Shown: in pieces, positions 40,300 through 40,463 of the stretch | Numbering within the stretch: the first letter of the stretch is position 1 | Layout of the letters: each line of letters opens with the position of its first letter | DNA from: an uncultured Lachnospiraceae bacterium | GTDB lineage: Bacteria > Bacillota > Clostridia > Lachnospirales > Lachnospiraceae | Direction: 5' to 3' | Assembly (NCBI GenBank): GCA_947565425.1 | Contig: CANOFW010000028.1 | Location: 1 to 40,463, forward strand | DNA: 40,463 nt | Notes under the pieces: generated by a model | What the model saw: only the letters and a program-made list of their open reading frames with translations | What the model was told of the DNA's origin: nothing | Database searches by the model: none | Translations under genes and position numbers: made by a program

Positions 40300-40463
40300 T
40301 TAGCTCCTTTCATATAAAATCACTCTTTCGGTATCAACAAGATTTGGGATTCTTTGATATGTATTTACTTCTTCATATGATCCCTTTGCCTCCTTCCATT
40401 TACTTTGAAACATATATTTCCCCACAAATTTGATGTGTTTTAAATGCCCCCAAAGCCCGGAAA
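40300..40463 (-). CDS. C-terminal part of an upstream gene, or a 37-aa small ORF (cut by the window edge)
   Basis: On the minus strand a frame is open from the right edge to a TAA at 40302-40300, at least 53 codons, ending NLVDTERVILYERS. An internal ATG at 40413 (MFQSKWKEAKG) could start a 37-aa peptide, but only a weak GGGG lies upstream. The ribosome binding site of the giant gene lies inside its last codons and its stop is 5 bases before the giant's ATG, which suggests coupled translation within one operon. No clear separate promoter for the giant gene was found in these 170 bases. I do not recognise the protein. Confidence 0.5.
   Translation of the reverse strand, partial: SGLWGHLKHIKFVGKYMFQSKWKEAKGSYEEVNTYQRIPNLVDTERVILYERS

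Overview
The window looks like a chromosomal segment of an anaerobic Firmicute of the class Clostridia, most likely Lachnospiraceae. The reasons are AGGAGG-type ribosome binding sites, TTGACA/TATAAT promoters with 17-bp spacers, the MEP isoprenoid pathway (ispD), an FMN-riboswitch rib operon with an ECF-type RibU, and large secreted BspA-like and Cys-repeat proteins. Species is inference. No phage, insertion sequence, CRISPR array or conjugation gene was seen. Almost everything is on the minus strand; the only plus-strand genes are a response regulator and its kinase.

Layout (plus coordinates). 1-560: two tRNA-Ser genes with a consensus promoter, followed (reading minus) by two more strong promoters facing off the left edge, probably an rRNA operon leader. 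635-6578: a housekeeping run transcribed YcxB-like, tsaE, tsaB, rimI, a four-Cys small protein, rnz, a membrane-anchored protein, tsaD, ispD; it carries tsaB, tsaD and tsaE of the tRNA t6A pathway. 6585-8983: an LTA-synthase-like phosphoglycerol transferase with its own promoter. 9025-13658: the riboflavin operon ribU-ribD-ribE-ribBA-ribH, with promoter, FMN riboswitch, riboswitch terminator and end terminator. 13713-17609: a 1298-aa secreted GH43-like multidomain protein. 17900-19884: Dabb, MmcQ/YjbR-like and DUF362 ferredoxin-type genes behind a consensus promoter. 20233-22198: a small zinc-ribbon protein and a MATE exporter with a structured leader.

22238-29861 is the most system-like region. 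A lipoprotein that fuses an Asp-box/propeller-like domain to a sugar-type solute-binding domain is encoded with two MalF/MalG-type permeases and an HlyD-like adaptor. Divergently transcribed is an OmpR-family response regulator with its histidine kinase. The 210-bp divergent region carries two pairs of abutting 11-bp direct repeats in mirror orientation, each placing GGACTT exactly 17 bp from a good -10. This predicts that the regulator controls both its own operon and the transporter. No ABC ATPase is encoded here.

29912-33157: an uncharacterised basic protein, a BlaI/M56 (BlaR1-like) signalling pair without a beta-lactamase or a recognisable penicillin-binding sensor, a 54-aa protein with a consensus promoter, and the tail of a decayed GHKL kinase. 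33158-40463: a 2198-aa secreted protein with about 39 Cys-Cys-x-x-Cys-His modules (about 130 cysteines), followed by a small lipoprotein gene and preceded by an open frame running off the right edge whose stop lies 5 bp from the giant gene's start. The Cys-rich array and the transporter/two-component island are the best candidates for undescribed biology.
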